NCBI GenBank assembly: GCA_017387265.1
Contig: JAFOFM010000033.1
Span: forward strand, 1-7,492
DNA from: Peptococcaceae bacterium
Lineage (GTDB): Bacteria; Bacillota; Peptococcia; Peptococcales; Peptococcaceae
DNA length: 7,492 nt
Direction of reading: 5' to 3'
The first letter of the stretch is position 1. The number at the start of each line of letters is the position of its first letter. The notes under the pieces are model-generated. The model worked only from the letters and a program-made list of their open reading frames with translations. It had not been told where the DNA came from and did no database searches. Both the position numbers and the translations under genes were made by a program. Positions 5,415-7,492 of the stretch are shown here, one piece after another.

Positions 5415-6671
5415 GTGGATTATCAGGCTTGTCTGGAGTATGTAAGCCGGAATTGTACACGCAATATACCGGGCGGATTCGAACGTACAAAACGGCTGGC
5501 GGAACTTGCCGGTAGTCCGCAGGAAACCTTGCAGATAATTCATATTGCAGGAACCAACGGGAAAGGTTCCACTGCCTCTGCGATAGCATCGGTGCTGCAG
5601 CAGGCGGGTTATCGGACAGGGCTTTTTACATCTCCTCATCTGGAATGTTATGAGGAGCGTATCCGTATCAATGGGGAGCTGATTTCCCGGGAAGCCTTTG
5701 CAGAAATTTTTACCTGGCTCATTGAACAGGCCGTTCCGGTTCTGCTTGAAGAAGGAATGCATCATCCGGGAGAGTTTGAATTATTAACGGCAGCCGGATG
5801 GATCTATTTTAAAGACAAAACTGATTTTGTAATATCGGAAGTCGGTCTTGGCGGAACGCTGGATCCGACAAATGTTATTACGAAACCGGTACTCACTGTT
5901 ATTACACCGGTCAGTCTGGATCACTGTCAGATTCTCGGCAATACGGTTTCGGAGATTGCGCGAGAAAAAGCCGGGATTTTAAAACCTGAGGTACCGCTTG
6001 TTTTAGCACCACAGCATCCTGATGCCTGTGCAGCAATCTGTGAAAGGGCTGATAACCTGCATGTGCCGGTAACGGTTCTGCAGGAATCGGAAATTCAGAA
6101 ACAGCCGCTAAAAACAGCAATGCAGGGCAGTTATCAGCAGATGAACTGTCATACAGCGCTGGCTGCTGTAAAAAATCTCAGGGCGCGTGGCTATCTCCAT
6201 ATCACGGATGAACAGATAAAAAAAGGTTTGGAAACTGCATTCTGGCCTGGGAGGATGGAATATCTGGATTTAGGTGAGAACCGATCCATTCTTCTGGATG
6301 GTGCGCATAATCCGGCAGGAATTTCAGCACTGACAGAGAATCTGCGAATGCTTTATGCGGAAAAAGAACTGATTTTATTTTTATCCATTCTGGACGATAA
6401 AGAGCAGTTTCAGATGCTGAAGGAAATTCTTCCTTACGCATCAGCAGTTGTATTGACACATCCTGCCTATAATAGCCGGGCTCAGAACTGGAAAGCATTA
6501 CAGGAATGGGTAACGGAACTGGTGCCGGATTGTCCATGCCGTATGTATGACGATTATCAGGAAGGATTAAAGCAGGAAATGGCTGCGTTACAGCCCGGGC
6601 AGATGCTTTGCATCACCGGCTCGCTGTATCTGTTAGGCGACTGCCGTAAACTTCTGCATGCATATCTGTAA
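5415..6671 (+). CDS. folC: Folylpolyglutamate synthase (possibly bifunctional dihydrofolate synthase)
   Basis: An ATP-dependent ligase of the Mur family that adds glutamate to folates, keeping them in the cytoplasm; many bacterial forms also make dihydrofolate from dihydropteroate. The 418-residue protein has the P-loop G-T-N-G-K-G-S (46-52), S-P-H-L-E-C-Y-E-E-R-I-R-I-N-G, the Mg/carbamyl-Lys region R-E-K-A-G-I-L-K, and the C-terminal-domain block L-L-D-G-A-H-N-P-A-G. The usual G-L-G-G-R-L-D-A-T-N reads G-L-G-G-T-L-D-P-T-N here. The linker before the second domain looks short. Two GTG codons compete: 5415 puts M-D-Y-Q at the N-terminus, as in relatives, ten bases after AAAGGA, while 5406 sits on that site. 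It lies 58 bases after hslO, and the operon terminator follows. Whether it has both activities cannot be told. Confidence 0.95.
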   Translation: MDYQACLEYVSRNCTRNIPGGFERTKRLAELAGSPQETLQIIHIAGTNGKGSTASAIASVLQQAGYRTGLFTSPHLECYEERIRINGELISREAFAEIFTWLIEQAVPVLLEEGMHHPGEFELLTAAGWIYFKDKTDFVISEVGLGGTLDPTNVITKPVLTVITPVSLDHCQILGNTVSEIAREKAGILKPEVPLVLAPQHPDACAAICERADNLHVPVTVLQESEIQKQPLKTAMQGSYQQMNCHTALAAVKNLRARGYLHITDEQIKKGLETAFWPGRMEYLDLGENRSILLDGAHNPAGISALTENLRMLYAEKELILFLSILDDKEQFQMLKEILPYASAVVLTHPAYNSRAQNWKALQEWVTELVPDCPCRMYDDYQEGLKQEMAALQPGQMLCITGSLYLLGDCRKLLHAYL

Positions 6672-6685
6672 AAACAGAATACGGG

Positions 6686-6720
6686 AAAGATCTTTCGTGT
6701 TTGCGAAAGGTCTTTTTTTT
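6686..6720 (+). terminator. Intrinsic terminator after folC
   Basis: AAAGATCTTTCG (6686-6697) pairs with CGAAAGGTCTTT (6704-6715) over 12 bp with one G-U, closing a six-base loop. The 3' arm runs directly into eight T residues (6713-6720). It starts 15 bases after the folC stop and should end the thrC-hslO-folC transcript, leaving the next gene to its own promoter. Confidence 0.92.
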
Positions 6721-6776
6721 ATGTTTCTGAATATGTATAAATCAATATAAACAAGCAGAAAGAAAGGGGGAGGACT

Positions 6777-7492
6777 ATGCGCGGCAGTGACAGGTTACAG
6801 AGAAGCACAGCGGTCATTCTTTCGTTAATATTCATGTTTGTATTTGTACAGAGTGCCGGCAGTTATTTTATCGGGATATTGAGTCAATATCATGAACCGG
6901 AAGCGGATATGCCTGTGGAGGAGGAAATTGTAAAGCAGATGGTTTTGCAGCTTAATCCAGTTGAATTTTATACTTTACAGATTGGTTCTTTTGAAACAGC
7001 AGAAGAAGGACAGGCCTATATAAATCAGCTTGCAAAAATGGGATACCGGGTGACGGTCTCTGCTGGTCCGCCCTATCAGGTATGGCTTGGCTGCATGGGG
7101 TGCAAACCGGCTCTAGAAAGTTTTCCGGAGGAACTGCGGCATATCGCTGCGGATTGTTTTGTCCAGAAACGAATCTTAAATGAGATGTCGTGGAAATTTG
7201 CGGCATCTGATAATCGGCAGATAGAACAGATTGCAGCGCTTATGAGCAGTTACGATGTTGTTTTACAGCATTCTCTGAAGATGTTTCAGGATTTTCGGTA
7301 TGATGCATGCAGCGAGGATAACTGGGCCGATATGGTGCTGCAGCTTACAGAAGAACTGAGTCTTTTAGAAGATTCTGCCGGGCAGATTTTATATGAAAAT
7401 ACGGATGCATTCCAGAAAGAAGGCATCGCAGAGTTGATGGACAAAACGGTCTGTTATAGAGAAAGTCTGGGCCGTATGCAGAAAACAAAAAC
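6777..7492 (+). CDS. SPOR-domain membrane protein (partial, runs off the right edge)
   Basis: The visible 238 residues begin with a short basic N-terminus (M-R-G-S-D-R-L-Q-R-S). A membrane helix follows at about 11-35, then an acidic linker (H-E-P-E-A-D-M-P-V-E-E-E). The SPOR fold spans about 63-120, with F-Y-T-L-Q-I-G-S-F at its first strand and Y-Q-V-W-L-G near its last. SPOR domains bind denuded peptidoglycan at division or sporulation septa; with one N-terminal helix the domain should face outward. Residues 145 onward are helical, acidic and unrecognised. Cys106-x-x-Cys109 lies inside the SPOR domain, which is unusual for the family as I know it, and there is a further Cys at 127. ATG 6777 follows GGGGGAGG (6766-6773) at short spacing. 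TATAAA hexamers at 6736 and 6746 could be -10 elements, but neither has a convincing -35. The gene follows the folC terminator, so it is probably separately transcribed. Confidence 0.85.
   Translation, partial: MRGSDRLQRSTAVILSLIFMFVFVQSAGSYFIGILSQYHEPEADMPVEEEIVKQMVLQLNPVEFYTLQIGSFETAEEGQAYINQLAKMGYRVTVSAGPPYQVWLGCMGCKPALESFPEELRHIAADCFVQKRILNEMSWKFAASDNRQIEQIAALMSSYDVVLQHSLKMFQDFRYDACSEDNWADMVLQLTEELSLLEDSAGQILYENTDAFQKEGIAELMDKTVCYRESLGRMQKTK

Noticed and set aside
5208..5765. Antisense open frame of about 185 codons opposite hslO/folC
   Set aside because: It lies opposite two well-supported conserved genes, has no ribosome binding site or recognisable domain, and its composition looks like a reverse-frame shadow.

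Overview
The window looks like ordinary chromosomal sequence from a low-to-mid GC Firmicute. The evidence is strong AGGAGG-type ribosome binding sites, intrinsic terminators with long T runs, a DUF3243 protein and a folC followed by a SPOR-domain gene. That last pairing fits what I remember of Negativicutes such as the Acidaminococcaceae, but a clostridial host is not excluded. There are eight genes: five complete or nearly certain families, one small orphan, and one partial gene at each edge. I see no RNA gene, insertion sequence, phage remnant or CRISPR array.

Layout. (1) Bases 1-1880, plus strand: the tail of a CTP-dependent lipid/polyprenol kinase-like membrane protein overlaps by 4 bases with a 205-residue cation-diffusion-facilitator-like membrane protein. 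A transglutaminase-fold protein with no signal peptide follows. A hairpin at 1926-1968 with T runs on both strands ends this operon and the facing gene. (2) Bases 1984-2707, minus strand: a 73-residue orphan with its own promoter and a 91-residue DUF3243 protein with its own terminator, apparently two separate transcripts. (3) Bases 2708-2971: a divergent control region. It carries two copies of the self-palindromic octamer TGTATACA forming a 9-3-9 inverted repeat, a candidate thrC promoter, and a leader with a tandem octamer that can form competing hairpins. (4) Bases 2972-6671, plus strand: threonine synthase (thrC), the redox chaperone Hsp33 (hslO) and folylpolyglutamate synthase (folC), closed by a strong terminator at 6686-6720. 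(5) From 6777 to the right edge: a single-pass membrane protein with a SPOR domain, cut by the window.

How the genes relate. The thrC-hslO-folC group joins amino-acid biosynthesis, oxidative/heat stress protection and one-carbon cofactor retention. The spacing supports cotranscription, strongly for thrC-hslO and less so for folC. The first operon is the least understood: a membrane kinase-like protein, a metal-transporter-like protein that seems to lack the metal site, and a probably cytoplasmic transglutaminase-fold protein. I found no clear undescribed multi-gene system. The best leads are the palindrome in the divergent region, the thrC leader and the CDF-like/transglutaminase pair.
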